A DNA stretch of 64,000 nucleotides from Acutalibacter sp. 1XD8-33 (GCF_003612555.1 NZ_RAZF01000015.1:1-64000); one strand, 5' to 3'. Positions 17,275 through 25,528 are shown, counted from the first letter of the stretch. A program made the numbers and translations. The notes: generated by a model from the sequence alone, not told the origin.

Positions 17275-17553
17275 TCACTTCAACCGCGAGAGCTGCTCCA
17301 AAATCTCCCCGAACAGCCGGTTGGTTTCGTCTTGCTTGATGCAGATGTCGTGGGCCTCACCAGGGTAGACCGCGCCGCCGGAGTTCATCTGGCGGGCCAT
17401 TTGGTTGACATTGTTGGAGATATAGCGCAACAGCTTCGCGCACTCCGTCAGCTCTGGGATTTCCAGATTGACAACGTAGCCGTCAATCGCCATTTTACGG
17501 ATAAAGCCGCTCATATTGCGGACACCCGCCAATGCCATTTTTTGTTCGATCAA
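17275..17553 (-). CDS. mobC: MobC-type accessory protein with uncertain start
   Basis: At least 92 residues, with the MobC-like segment YISNNVNQMARQMNSGG and a ribbon-helix-helix-like N-terminus. The marked TTG start (17553) has no good ribosome site. The frame continues upstream for 19 codons of family-like sequence (ENGKQKGIYFKVSDKERD) to 17610, where AGGAGG is correctly spaced from a GTA codon rather than ATG or GTG. The real start codon may therefore have been lost or changed. The stop lies 10 bases before the relaxase start. Confidence 0.75.
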   Translation of the reverse strand: MIEQKMALAGVRNMSGFIRKMAIDGYVVNLEIPELTECAKLLRYISNNVNQMARQMNSGGAVYPGEAHDICIKQDETNRLFGEILEQLSRLK

Positions 17554-17680
17554 ATCCCGTTCTTTGTCGGAAACCTTGAAATAGATGCCTTTTTGCTTCC
17601 CATTTTCTACAGTAAAAATGCCTCCTAAAAAAATGGCGGCAGGATAAGGTAATCATATGGTCCCCTGCCCATGGCCGCTC

Positions 17681-17707
17681 TGAAAGCCCTGTGGCACAAG
17701 GCTTTCA
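17681..17707. other. Inverted repeat, candidate oriT of the inner element
   Basis: TGAAAGCC (17681-17688) pairs with GGCTTTCA (17700-17707) around an 11-base loop. It lies between the Cys-rich VLP gene and mobC. There is no T run, so an origin of transfer is more likely than a terminator, but the nick site is not known. Confidence 0.35.
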
Positions 17708-18082
17708 AGCTCCTAATTGTCCACGCTCCGCCCTGCGCCGCCGTTCGCTCTCGGCCTTTTGCTGGCGGTGAACAGCAGCGGCGCAGTCGGGACAGTATTT
17801 CCCCCGGTTGGAACCTGGACGGAACAGCGTCCCGCACTGGCAGCAGCGTTTGCTTTTGTTCTTGTAAAGCAGAGCTGTTTCCAATTCCCTGTCCAGCGGC
17901 AGGACAGCGGCCCGGAAGTATTTGCAGATTAGAGAACGGGAAATGCTTTGAACGCAGACGCATGGTTCCCAGCCGTCATCCAACAGCAGACAGTTTCCAT
18001 AGACATTGTTGCAGCACTGATGCACCAGCCCGCGAACACGCTGGAATTGCCGGTAATCAAAGTGGGGAAGGGTATTTTCCAA
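17705..18082 (-). CDS. Cysteine-rich VLP-domain protein of the inner element
   Basis: About 125 residues with the family's two cysteine clusters: HQCCNNVYGNC and later CCQCGTLFRPGSNRGKYCPDC-type zinc-ribbon cysteines. The C-terminus is basic. A TTG start at 18082 is preferred because AAAGGAT lies about 7 bases upstream and the product then matches the length of the family; longer frames run to 18193 without a ribosome site. It is a distant homologue of the protein at 804-1190 and is again close to the mobilization genes. Confidence 0.72.
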   Translation of the reverse strand: MENTLPHFDYRQFQRVRGLVHQCCNNVYGNCLLLDDGWEPCVCVQSISRSLICKYFRAAVLPLDRELETALLYKNKSKRCCQCGTLFRPGSNRGKYCPDCAAAVHRQQKAESERRRRAERGQLGA

Positions 18083-18149
18083 GCAATTATCCTTTCGTGA
18101 TTTGAATAAAAGGGAGCGGTCCGCAATCGCAGACCGCCCCTTGGCGTGA

Positions 18150-19937
18150 TTATGCACTTTCCTGTTCCTGCTGCTTTTTCCTCTCCTGCGCACGACGCCA
18201 CTTTTTACGGCCTTTGGCCCAACGCTGACGCACCTTTTCCATCTCTGCCAGTTCCTCCGGCATCAGCTCCGGGAGCGGCACGTCAAACTTGCCGATGAAT
18301 TTCAGATAGATGTCCACTTCCTGAGTGCGCTCTCCGCTGGAGCGGTCTGGCGCATGGACGAGGATTTTATCTACAAATTCGTAGATCATCGGGGTCGTCA
18401 GCACAGAGAAGTCGGTATACTTCCTTGCCAGCTCCAGAAATTGATCTACTCTGGCGGTATCCGCTTCAAAGGCATCCAGTTCAGCCTGCTCCTGGGCGAT
18501 GGCTACCTCCAATGCTTCTTGCTCCTGCTCATACTCGCCGGACAGCACCTCAAACCGCTTTTCCGAAATCTTCTCACCGGCGTATGCCTCGTAAAGTTTC
18601 CTTATGAGGCCGTCCAACTCTTTGGAGCGTTTGCAATCTTTGGCGAGTTTCCGTTTTAAGTCCTTTGCGGCCTGGGCCTGCCGAATTTCGGATGCTGCCC
18701 GGACTCTTTCGATAAACTCGGCCTCATTGGAAATGGCGTAGGTGCTGACCGTCCTGATGGTGTCCAGCAGCAGCGCCCGGATGTCCTTGGTACTGATGTA
18801 ATGCCCAAAGCACTCCTGCTTGGTGTGGCAAAATGTCAGGGCATAAGTAGAGCAATCGTAGTGGTCGTAGGGATAGAGGCCGCTCACTGGGTCTTTGCCG
18901 CGATTTTCTTTGCTGGCTTGCGCTCGGCCACGGTGGTTATACATTTTCGCCCCGCAGTCGGCACAATAGAGCAGGCCAGTCAGCGGATTAGCAACGCCGG
19001 TGGTGTCTGTGCGCCTTACTGTCTTGCGCAGCCGCTGAGCCAGTTCCCAAGTTTCCGGGTCAACGATGGTCTCATGGGTGTTCTCGATAATCATCCATTC
19101 CTCCGGTGGACGCTTGATAGCGCGTTTGTCCTTATAGGACTCCTTGTACGTCCGGAAATTGACCGTATGCCCCATATATTCCGGTTTTCCAAGAATATGC
19201 GAAATGCTTGTCCCATTCCAGTCATAGGGGCGGCTGGCATCAAAGCTGTTCCGCTGTGTCCCTTGCCCCCGCCTGCCCATGTAGACGGAAGGACACTCAA
19301 TTTTATCATCCCGCAGTATCCCGGCAATCTGGCTGGGGCCGTAGCCCTCTATGCTCAGGCGGAAAATACGCCGGACAACAGCGGCAGCTTCTTCGTCAAT
19401 CAGCCAGTGGTGCTTGTCCTCCGGGTCTTTGCGGTAGCCGAATATAGCGTGGCTGGTGGTGGGTTTGCCAGACTTGCCTCTGGCCTGATATGCTGCCTTC
19501 TGCTTCCGGCTGCAATCCCGCAAATACCACTCGCTCATGATGTTAATAAATGGGGCAAACTCCCCTGTACTCTGGTCTGCGCTGTCCACACCGTTGCCGA
19601 TAGCAATGAACCGAACACCCTTCTCGCGAAAGAGGACTTCGGTATAGAAACCAGTTTGAAGATAGTCACGGCCAATTCTGCTCATGTCTTTGGCAATGAC
19701 ACAGCCCACTTTTCCGGCCTCAATGTCCGCAATCAGCCGTTTCCAGTTGGGCCGCTCGAAGTTGCCGCCGGACCAGCCGTCATCGGTGTAGTGGATGCAG
19801 TTGGTAAAGCCGTGCTGGGCGGCGTAGCTCTCCAACTGCAATTTCTGATTGACAATCGAGTTACTGTCCCCAGCCGCCTCGTCATCACGACTAAGCCGCT
19901 CATAGAGGGCGGTAATTTTCTCCGTCTGCCTGCTCAT
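18150..19937 (-). CDS. TnpX-type large serine recombinase of the inner element
   Basis: A 595-residue large serine recombinase. The catalytic domain has the nucleophile Ser16 in TALYERLSRDD and the SRIGRDYLQTG arginine motif. A recombinase domain, a zinc ribbon (LLYCADCGAK plus later CSTY and CHTKQECFGH) and a long coiled coil follow. It would excise and integrate the 12.84-kb element at AGCTTTT. It is a relative of the gene it has disrupted (7527-8281 plus 21116-22407). The ATG overlaps the tnpW remnant stop (ATGA). Confidence 0.93.
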   Translation of the reverse strand: MSRQTEKITALYERLSRDDEAAGDSNSIVNQKLQLESYAAQHGFTNCIHYTDDGWSGGNFERPNWKRLIADIEAGKVGCVIAKDMSRIGRDYLQTGFYTEVLFREKGVRFIAIGNGVDSADQSTGEFAPFINIMSEWYLRDCSRKQKAAYQARGKSGKPTTSHAIFGYRKDPEDKHHWLIDEEAAAVVRRIFRLSIEGYGPSQIAGILRDDKIECPSVYMGRRGQGTQRNSFDASRPYDWNGTSISHILGKPEYMGHTVNFRTYKESYKDKRAIKRPPEEWMIIENTHETIVDPETWELAQRLRKTVRRTDTTGVANPLTGLLYCADCGAKMYNHRGRAQASKENRGKDPVSGLYPYDHYDCSTYALTFCHTKQECFGHYISTKDIRALLLDTIRTVSTYAISNEAEFIERVRAASEIRQAQAAKDLKRKLAKDCKRSKELDGLIRKLYEAYAGEKISEKRFEVLSGEYEQEQEALEVAIAQEQAELDAFEADTARVDQFLELARKYTDFSVLTTPMIYEFVDKILVHAPDRSSGERTQEVDIYLKFIGKFDVPLPELMPEELAEMEKVRQRWAKGRKKWRRAQERKKQQEQESA

Positions 19938-20270
19938 ACGGTACTCCCTTCAGGCTGACGGCTCATTTGTGGCAACATCATTATACCACATTCCGGGGCC
20001 ATGTCCATAGTCTCGCTGCCAATTAAACGGATAATTTTATCCTCCATGCTTTCCTGGGCGGTGTCACTGAAATGGATACGCACTTTGTATGTAGTAGACC
20101 CGATCCGCCGGTATATAACGACGGAGTTTTCCCTTTGAACTTCGCTGATAATTTCTTTCCTTTCCTGCGGTCAGGCCGCATTTCCAGCACTTCCAATCGG
20201 TACGGTTTTTTCGCGCAGGCGGGTGCTGGTTTCCCGCCAGTATGTCTACTATCGCCAATGCGATATCCAT
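19934..20270 (-). pseudogene. tnpW: TnpW remnant with frameshifts
   Basis: The 3' part translates to the conserved TnpW sequence: EIISEVQRENSVVIYRRIG, then YKVRIHFSDTA and MMLPQMSRQ. It ends with a TGA overlapping the recombinase ATG. The 5' part (KKPYRLEVLEMRPDRRK) is in another frame, because GGAAA is present twice in tandem at about 20153-20163 where relatives would have it once. A further shift separates the probable start (ATG 20270, GGGGGGAG upstream). TnpW is therefore inactive here. Confidence 0.75.
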
Positions 20271-20533
20271 CACAATGATCTCCCCCCTTTCGCTGAATGT
20301 ATTTGCGTGTGATCTGCCGTTCCTCCCAAACGTGGTTCCTGCCCCCGGCTTGCACGGCGGCGTTGTTCTCTCCATTGGCGCGCTCATGTCGTGGCGCACT
20401 TCACCTGAAGCATATCTCGTTCGGACGGTCATTCAGCTGTGGATGTGCATGAGGACTTCCCACTAAGCGTATACAAAATCCTTGTTTTATGCAGTCGAAT
20501 TTGGACGTTCATAAAAAATTTACAAATCGCCGT

Positions 20534-20566
20534 AAAAAGGACGGAACCGCCGAAGCAGTTCCGTCC
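20534..20566 (-). terminator. Rho-independent terminator downstream of tnpV
   Basis: On the minus strand GGACGGAAC (20558-20566) pairs with GTTCCGTCC (20539-20547) and is followed by five Ts. It lies 16 bases after the tnpV stop codon. Confidence 0.8.
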
Positions 20567-20581
20567 AGTCCAATTTTCTCT

Positions 20582-20941
20582 TTAGTAGGCGTACACCAAA
20601 TCGTGGAGAACGATTTCCTCCGCCCTGTGGCGGATATTGTTCATGTATCCCACCCAGGTCATGGGATCGGCGGCTTTCAGGGCCTCGGTCACACCCTCTC
20701 GCTTGGCAATCTCCTTGATGAGATATTCCATCTGTTCATTGCAGGCGGTATCGACCTCATAGAGATGCCTGAGCAGTCCCTCGGTAAGAACAAGTCTTGC
20801 CCATACGCTGGGGCGGTGTTCCTTTAAGTACCGCTCATGTTTCCGGCCATAATAGCCGATTTCGTACTTGGTGGTGTCTGACGGGGCAATGTCAGGGTAA
20901 TAGTAATCGCCAATTTTTGTGTAGGTCAGCCCTAAATCCAT
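20582..20941 (-). CDS. tnpV: TnpV, Tn4451-family accessory protein
   Basis: A 119-residue protein with the TnpV pattern: TYTKIGDYYYPDI, YGRKHERYLKEHRP, then LLRHLYEVD and a helical C-terminus. TnpV proteins are found beside TnpX in Tn4451-like elements; the function is not established. The second ATG (20941) is preferred because AGGAG lies 9 bases upstream; the first (20947) is only 3 bases from it. It is the first gene inside the right end of the element. Confidence 0.85.
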   Translation of the reverse strand: MDLGLTYTKIGDYYYPDIAPSDTTKYEIGYYGRKHERYLKEHRPSVWARLVLTEGLLRHLYEVDTACNEQMEYLIKEIAKREGVTEALKAADPMTWVGYMNNIRHRAEEIVLHDLVYAY

Positions 20942-21087
20942 AGTCATCAGCTCCTTTGTGGTGGTATGTTGAATGCAGTCGCAGAAAACGCCGAATTTTG
21001 TGGTATCACCGCCCTTCTCACAACTGCTTATGTCATTTTTGCCACAAATGAGCCGCAGCTATGTTGTATTTGGCAAGGCGGTCAGCC

Positions 21088-22407
21088 TTACCCTTTACAA
21101 CATACATCTTCATACAGCTTTTTCACAAGCCCGTCAAGTTCTTTGTGCCGCTTCTGTGCCTTATTGATTTTCTGCTTGCATTCCTTGACGGTCTTTTCTT
21201 GGTTCTGGTCGGACGCTTCCCGGACGCGCTCTGTAAACTCCTTTTCGTTGTGCCGCACATACCAGCTCACGCGCTGGATAACGGCAAGAATGGCGGCTTC
21301 AATCTTCGCTGTGGGGATATAGTGCATGGTGCAGTCATGGGTAAGCTGGCGGTAGCCGGAGCAGACAAAAGCGTCCTCTATCCATTTCCCTTGCACAAGG
21401 TTGTAGCGGTGTGTCAACTTTGAGCCGCAGTCGGCGCAGTAGAGAAGCCCGGTCAAGCGGTTAGGGGCGTTCTGCCGTTTCGGGGCGCGGCGCACGGTTT
21501 CCCGTATCTTCTGTACAGTCTGCCACGTTTCCTCGTCCACAATGGCGGGGATTGCGCCCTCAAAAACGTGCTGTTCCTCCGGCGCGGTCTTTCGGGTGCT
21601 TTTGGTCTTGTAATTCTCGCATACGGTTTTCCCTAACACCTTGCACCCTGTGTATTCCGGGCGTTTCAGTATGTAGCCGATAGTGGTAGCTGACCATGCG
21701 TAGGGGTCGGCGTACTTTGCCGCCCGGACTGGCTCGCCTGTCCGCTTCCAATGCTCGGACGGGATAGGGATTTTCTCGGCGCGGAGTGTTTTTGCTATGC
21801 TGGCTATGGTTTCCCCGGCAAGGACGCTCTGGAAGATACGGCGCACAACGGCGGCGGCTTCCTCGTCAATTATCCATTCGCCTTTTTCCTCTTTGGAAGC
21901 GCGGTAGCCGTAGCAGACGCTCCCGGAACAGCGCAAGCCCTTTTCCATTCTTGACTTGAAAACAGTCTTAATTTTGCGGCTGGTGTCGGCAACGTACCAC
22001 TCATTTATCACGTCACGGAAGATAGACATAATATCAAAGCCGTTTGCGGTGTCAAGATTGTCATTGGCGGCGATAAAACGCACATGGTACTCGTCAAAGG
22101 TGCGCTTCAAAAGCCCTACTTCAACCACATCACGCCCGATTCGACTCTGGTCTTTGATGATAACCGTTGCCACGTTCCCCGCCCGGATTTCATCCAACAT
22201 AGCGTCAAGCCCCGGACGCTTGAACGTAGTTCCCCGGATTCCATCATCTGTAAAATGCCGGATATTGGTAAACCCGTTTTTCCTTGCGTAGTCCTCTAAA
22301 ATCCGCTTTTGATTCTCGATAGATACGCTTTCCCCGGCTCGCTCGTCGTCATGGGAGAGTCTTTCGTAAAGGGCTGTGAGTTTGTCTTTCTCTGTCTGTT
22401 TCTTCAT
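21088..22407 (-). pseudogene. N-terminal half of the outer element's large serine recombinase
   Basis: The N-terminal catalytic domain is complete (Ser18 in TALYERLSHDD; QSRIGRDVVEVG), and so are the recombinase domain and zinc ribbon (LLYCADCGSKL, CSGYRQLTHDC). After HKELDGLVKKL at 21116-21122 the sequence turns into inner-element DNA and stops at 21088. The matching C-terminal half lies at 7527-8281. As it stands, the protein has lost its coiled-coil and C-terminal tail, so the outer element probably cannot excise by itself unless the inner element leaves. ATG 22407 has GGAGGTTACAC upstream. Confidence 0.85.
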
Positions 22408-22460
22408 AGTGTGTAACCTCCTTTTTTGAGAATACCTACTTCTCTCAACCCTTATTGTAG

Positions 22461-22994
22461 TTATCCTTTCGGATCAGTAACCACATACGAGCTATGGAGC
22501 TGCATCAGGTTGGGCTTGAGCCAGAACCGGGTCTTGCCGGAGCCGGAACCGCCGATGACCAGCACATTTTTGTTGCGGGCGGTCTTGGGGTCCTTGGGGC
22601 GGCTGCTCATGGTAAGGCGTTCCGTCTGGGTGAGGATTACATTGTTCTGGAATACCGGATCGACATAAGGGGCGATGTCCTGGGAATTTCCCCATCTCGC
22701 AGAACCGTACTCGATATTTGGGCGGTACTTCTTGGCGTTTTTGCCTTTCAGGTAAACAGCCAGCCGGAGCGCCGCGCCGCAGCACAGCCCGACCAGCAGG
22801 TCCAGCGGGTGATAGCTGGGCCAGAAACTTCCAAGAGCCGCCGGAAGGACGGAGATCAAAGACAATACCTTTTCCGAAGCGTCCGCGCCCTGGGCCATCC
22901 GCCACGCCTCCCCGAAGTTGGTGGAAAACAGCCCCATCAGGATATAGGGCAGGTTCAGCAAAACGAGCTTCTTGATGTTCAGGGGCTTTTTCAT
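22461..22994 (-). pseudogene. VirD4/TraG coupling protein, N-terminal fragment
   Basis: The first 177 residues of a type IV coupling ATPase: two or three N-terminal membrane segments, a SARWGNSQDIAPY segment, Walker A GGSGSGKT (about 148-155), and VVTDPKG. The frame ends four bases after the PKG codons, where the serine-recombinase element begins. The rest of the gene should lie left of position 1 if the element is intact. Loss of the coupling protein would block conjugation of this element. The ATG overlaps the pcfB stop by 4 bases. Confidence 0.88.
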
Positions 22995-23482
22995 CGTTCC
23001 AGCTCCTTTCGCTTTGTGCGGTCCACCACCGCGTTTTTCACCAGCTCCTTGAACTGGTTCAGCTTCGCCAGCACAGACGGGCGGGACGCCTTGCGGACCT
23101 TCTTCTGGGTGTACTCGGTAAACGCGGAGGTCAGCGCGTCCGCGTCGCGGGCCTTGAAAAAGACCAGGTACTTGGGCGGGGAGCAGCTGCGGTCCTTCTT
23201 TACCGCGTAATCCACGCCGTACTTCCGGGCAACCCGTTCAAACGCCTTGATGGAGGGGTCTGTGATCTCAAGATTGGACACGCCCTGGTTCTGCCCGATG
23301 AGCTGCTTCACCGTCTGCTTTCCCTGGGGCTTGACCTCCGCGCCCTTTTCCCGCTGTTTCTGCATCTTTTGCTCTTTCAGGTGCGCCAGATACTTCATAA
23401 TCGCCGCTTTGAACAGCCTGCCGGTGAACTTTGTGCCGCTGACAATGAGCGTCAGGGTTTTGCTTTCCACTTCGTCCTGCAT
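22991..23482 (-). CDS. pcfB: PcfB-family conjugation protein
   Basis: A 163-residue protein of the PcfB family (DUF3801): TGRLFKAAIMKYLAHLKEQK near residue 20, then QTVKQLIGQNQGVSNLEI and a basic C-terminal half. PcfB assists the VirD4-type coupling protein in conjugative elements of Gram-positive bacteria. It sits directly upstream of, and overlaps, the virD4 gene, as in Tn1549-like elements. Confidence 0.88.
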   Translation of the reverse strand: MQDEVESKTLTLIVSGTKFTGRLFKAAIMKYLAHLKEQKMQKQREKGAEVKPQGKQTVKQLIGQNQGVSNLEITDPSIKAFERVARKYGVDYAVKKDRSCSPPKYLVFFKARDADALTSAFTEYTQKKVRKASRPSVLAKLNQFKELVKNAVVDRTKRKELER

Positions 23483-23524
23483 GGGTGTTTCGCCTCCTCT
23501 CTATGGATTTTCTGCATGGTTTCT

Positions 23525-23836
23525 CTATCGGAGCTGGTCTTGCCGGTCATAGTGCAGGTTTCCGTTTCGGACCTTCGCATGGCTCACAATCTTGATATGC
23601 CCCTGTTCCTGGCGTTCCAGGGACTTTTTATATCCCTCCTCGGTGAGAAAGGCGCGGCTGCATTCCCCTTTCCAGCCAACAGGGGAATCAGCGGTCAGGG
23701 TATCAAAAATAATCATGTGCCGGGTGTCCTCCGCGAACCGGTTTAAGTCCATGTAACTATGGCCGGAATACTCCCGCGCCCCGGCTTTAAGCCGCATTTC
23801 CTCCATCAGCTGGCCGATGGTCTTTTGCTCAGGCAT
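23525..23836 (-). CDS. Conserved conjugative-element protein of unknown function
   Basis: A 103-residue protein without a domain I can name. It is hydrophilic and includes EDTRHMIIFDTLTADSPVGW and a LTEEGYKKSLERQEQG segment. A similar EDGYQAVLASQKRRDIKI pattern occurs in the 91-residue protein at 25529-25804, so the two may be distant paralogues. The start overlaps the stop of the upstream gene by 8 bases, so it is part of the transfer operon. Confidence 0.65.
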   Translation of the reverse strand: MPEQKTIGQLMEEMRLKAGAREYSGHSYMDLNRFAEDTRHMIIFDTLTADSPVGWKGECSRAFLTEEGYKKSLERQEQGHIKIVSHAKVRNGNLHYDRQDQLR

Positions 23837-24296
23837 GGTGTGCGCCCCCTTTCTCCCGGCCCTGGCCTTTCACCGTCAGAATCCCGTCCAGCGTGGTGGC
23901 GGTGATCCGCAGGCGTTCAGCGGTGGCAATATCGTTTTTGACCGTTTCATCGGTCGAGTGTCCGCAGACCACCAGCACATGGGAGCGGTAATCGGGGTCC
24001 CCGCAAAATTGAAGATTTTGTGGGGAGAGGAGGAGCAAGGGAGCGGACGCAGTTTTCGCCGACAGGCGGAAACGGAGTTTAGCGGACTTTGCGACGACGA
24101 AATCTCTGGCGATGTCGATTCCGTCCTTGTGTTCCTGGGGGATTTCATCCTTCAAAAACAGCGGCAGGAACAAAACAGGGCAGACCGGGGAATATCCGGT
24201 GTCATACACCTGGCGGCAGTAGCTGGCGGCGTTTGCCGCGTTTTCATGGGGGGTCTTGCTCCAGGGAGCAGTGATATACGCAAGCGGTCGTTTCAT
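23829..24296 (-). CDS. DUF4406-like (nucleoside deoxyribosyltransferase-like fold) protein with a 37-codon insertion
   Basis: A 155-residue protein. MKRPLAYITAPWSKTPHENA at the N-terminus and VLVVCGHSTDETVKNDI near the C-terminus are the two conserved parts of a DUF4406/DUF7768-like Rossmann fold. Between them, 111 bp (23990-24100) encode extra residues that break the expected IARDYRSHVLVV continuity. The insertion keeps the frame and is flanked by AATC on both sides. ATG 24296 has AAAGGAA upstream. The gene lies between the replisome-organizer-like gene and the transfer genes; the substrate is unknown. Confidence 0.7.
   Translation of the reverse strand: MKRPLAYITAPWSKTPHENAANAASYCRQVYDTGYSPVCPVLFLPLFLKDEIPQEHKDGIDIARDFVVAKSAKLRFRLSAKTASAPLLLLSPQNLQFCGDPDYRSHVLVVCGHSTDETVKNDIATAERLRITATTLDGILTVKGQGREKGGAHHA
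23990..24104. repeat. MITE-like 111-bp in-frame insertion
   Basis: The insert lies between AATC (23990-23993) and AATC (24101-24104). Its ends are imperfect inverted copies (GTCCCCGCAAA inward on one side, GTCGTCGCAAA inward on the other). Its length is a multiple of three with no stop in the gene's frame, so the host gene stays open. Confidence 0.5.
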
Positions 24297-24346
24297 AACA
24301 GATTCCTTTCTCCCGGCAGTTCCGGGCAGACAAAAACGGCCAGCTT

Positions 24347-25246
24347 TCAAAAGCCGCCGTACATATCGTGGTTGACCTGTGAGGTGTAATGGTTGCTCAT
24401 GGTGGTGGGCGCGTTGAACAGCACCGTCAAAAGGTACTGTTTCATGTTCCGTACCTCGGTGGTGTTCTTTTGCAGGCAGTCCATGACAAACTCGATGTGG
24501 GAGCTGTCCAGCTTTAGGAAGCGGGAACGCACCACCTCATGGGGGAAGTCCGCCCCGGCAATCCGGGGGGTCTTACGCTTCGCGCAGACGGTTTCCACCA
24601 GAAGCTCCACGATCTCGTCCAAGTCCTCCCGATAGGTCCCAAACCGCTGTTTGAGGCAGTCATACTCGATATTCTCCAAAATCAGCTCCCGATAACTTTC
24701 CATCTCTGTCAGTGACATCGTTTCCCTTCGCTTCGGTTCCGGTGGCTTTGCCGCCGTTCCCCGGAAGGGAAGGGAATCGGTAATTGATCCGTCAGTAATT
24801 GATTTTTGGGTATTTAATTTCTCTATACTTATTTGCGTTGGATTTTCCGTTGACGGTTTTCCCGTTGACGGATTATCCGTTGTCGGAAAACCCGACAACG
24901 GTTTTGGGGGCAACGGTTTTGGGGGCAACGGTTGGGCGGGCGGTTCCTCTGTTACCGGACGCTCATAAATCACATACTCGTTGGCGCTGAACTTGCCGCC
25001 CGCGTCGGTGGTCTGGCGGCGCTTGATGTACCCCGCCTTTTCCAGCTCATTGACTGCGGAGCGGATGGCGTCCTTGCTTTCCCGGTTGATAACAGCCAGG
25101 CCGGAAAGGGTGTAGTCCCAATCCTCCGGCAGTGAGAGCATCTGGGACAGCAGGCCCTTTGCTTTCAGGCTCAGGCTCTTGTCCCGCAGATGATAGTTGC
25201 TCATGACGGTGTATCCCTGTGTGCGTTCTACGCGAAAAACGGCCAT
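24347..25246 (-). CDS. Replisome-organizer-like helix-turn-helix protein (DUF6017-type C-terminus)
   Basis: A 299-residue protein. Residues 1-90 form a winged-helix domain (YHLRDKSLSLKAKGLLSQML, then NELEKAGYIKRRQT) typical of replication initiator/organizer proteins of conjugative elements. A Pro/Ser/Thr-rich repetitive linker follows (about 100-150). The C-terminal 130 residues (ILENIEYDCLKQRFGTYREDLDEIVELL) resemble DUF6017. It would support replication of the excised circle. ATG 25246 has AAAGGAG upstream. Confidence 0.8.
   Translation of the reverse strand: MAVFRVERTQGYTVMSNYHLRDKSLSLKAKGLLSQMLSLPEDWDYTLSGLAVINRESKDAIRSAVNELEKAGYIKRRQTTDAGGKFSANEYVIYERPVTEEPPAQPLPPKPLPPKPLSGFPTTDNPSTGKPSTENPTQISIEKLNTQKSITDGSITDSLPFRGTAAKPPEPKRRETMSLTEMESYRELILENIEYDCLKQRFGTYREDLDEIVELLVETVCAKRKTPRIAGADFPHEVVRSRFLKLDSSHIEFVMDCLQKNTTEVRNMKQYLLTVLFNAPTTMSNHYTSQVNHDMYGGF
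24848..24935. repeat. Short tandem repeats coding the Pro/Ser/Thr linker
   Basis: Units around CCGTTGACGG and GGGGGCAACGGTTTT repeat several times and encode P-x-P-S-T-G-K-P and P-L-P-P-K-type residues of the replisome-organizer linker. Such repeats can change copy number by slippage without breaking the frame only in steps of three. Confidence 0.6.
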
Positions 25247-25313
25247 TTTCTGCACTCCTTTCGTTTCCCAGGGCATGAAAAAAGCCACAATCCCGTAAAA
25301 AGAATTGCGGCGT

Positions 25314-25505
25314 TCATTTGCTGGCTGACTTCTGCCTGTACCGGTGAAAAAACGGCGGCATGGGCGGTTTGTCAAACAGGCTCTCTAACTGCGGAAACGT
25401 CAGGGTTTGAAAAATCCGGTCAATCTCAATGGTTTCCATGTTTCGCTGGGAGCGGCAGTCCTCCCGGATGGCTTCTCTGATTTCCTTAACGGTACACATA
25501 TTCAT
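25314..25505 (-). CDS. Small protein of unknown function
   Basis: A 63-residue protein (CTVKEIREAIREDCRSQRN at the N-terminus, then IDRIFQTLTFPQLESLFDKP). The start has GAGAGGAAGG upstream, and the gene is spaced like its neighbours in the parA-parB-rep run, which supports a real gene. No family was recognised. Confidence 0.55.
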   Translation of the reverse strand: MNMCTVKEIREAIREDCRSQRNMETIEIDRIFQTLTFPQLESLFDKPPMPPFFHRYRQKSASK

Positions 25506-25528
25506 TCCTTCCTCTCAATTTGTCGGGT

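Larger units (their letters stand above)
8276..21116. mobile_element. Tn4451-like element (12.84 kb) inserted in the host element's recombinase gene
   Basis: The element is bounded by AGCTTTT at 8275-8281 and AGCTTTT at 21116-21122. Removing the DNA between them restores a continuous recombinase reading frame. It contains the hallmarks of Tn4451-family elements (TnpX-type serine recombinase, TnpV, broken TnpW, relaxase, MobC, Cys-rich VLP), all on the minus strand near its right side. A cargo region of six genes lies on its left side. The ends carry AAGGGTAA and its complement TTACCCTT close to the junctions, as expected for recombinase-bound arms. Confidence 0.85.
1..22463. mobile_element. 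Mobilizable serine-recombinase element (right part), inserted in virD4 and itself interrupted
   Basis: This element runs from beyond the left edge to about 22464. Its own genes are the replication initiator, Cys-rich VLP protein, relaxase, MobC, regulators, BlaI/BlaR pair and a large serine recombinase at the right end, all on the minus strand. The right boundary is placed where the neighbouring virD4 frame stops making sense (22461-22470), about 55 bases upstream of the recombinase start. The recombinase gene is split by a second element (8276-21116). The left end is outside the window, so length and left attachment site are unknown. Confidence 0.7.

Noticed and set aside
18801-19958. A 385-codon open frame on the plus strand
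   Set aside because: It is antisense to the serine recombinase gene, has no family resemblance or ribosome site, and reflects G+C-rich codon positions of the real gene.
20064-20432. A 122-codon minus-strand frame as a separate gene
   Set aside because: The conserved TnpW residues are spread over different frames here; the frame is part of the tnpW remnant.
24848-24935. Repeat cluster that looked like a short CRISPR or iteron array
   Set aside because: Units are short, unequal and translate to the Pro/Ser/Thr linker of the replisome-organizer protein; no spacers of constant length.
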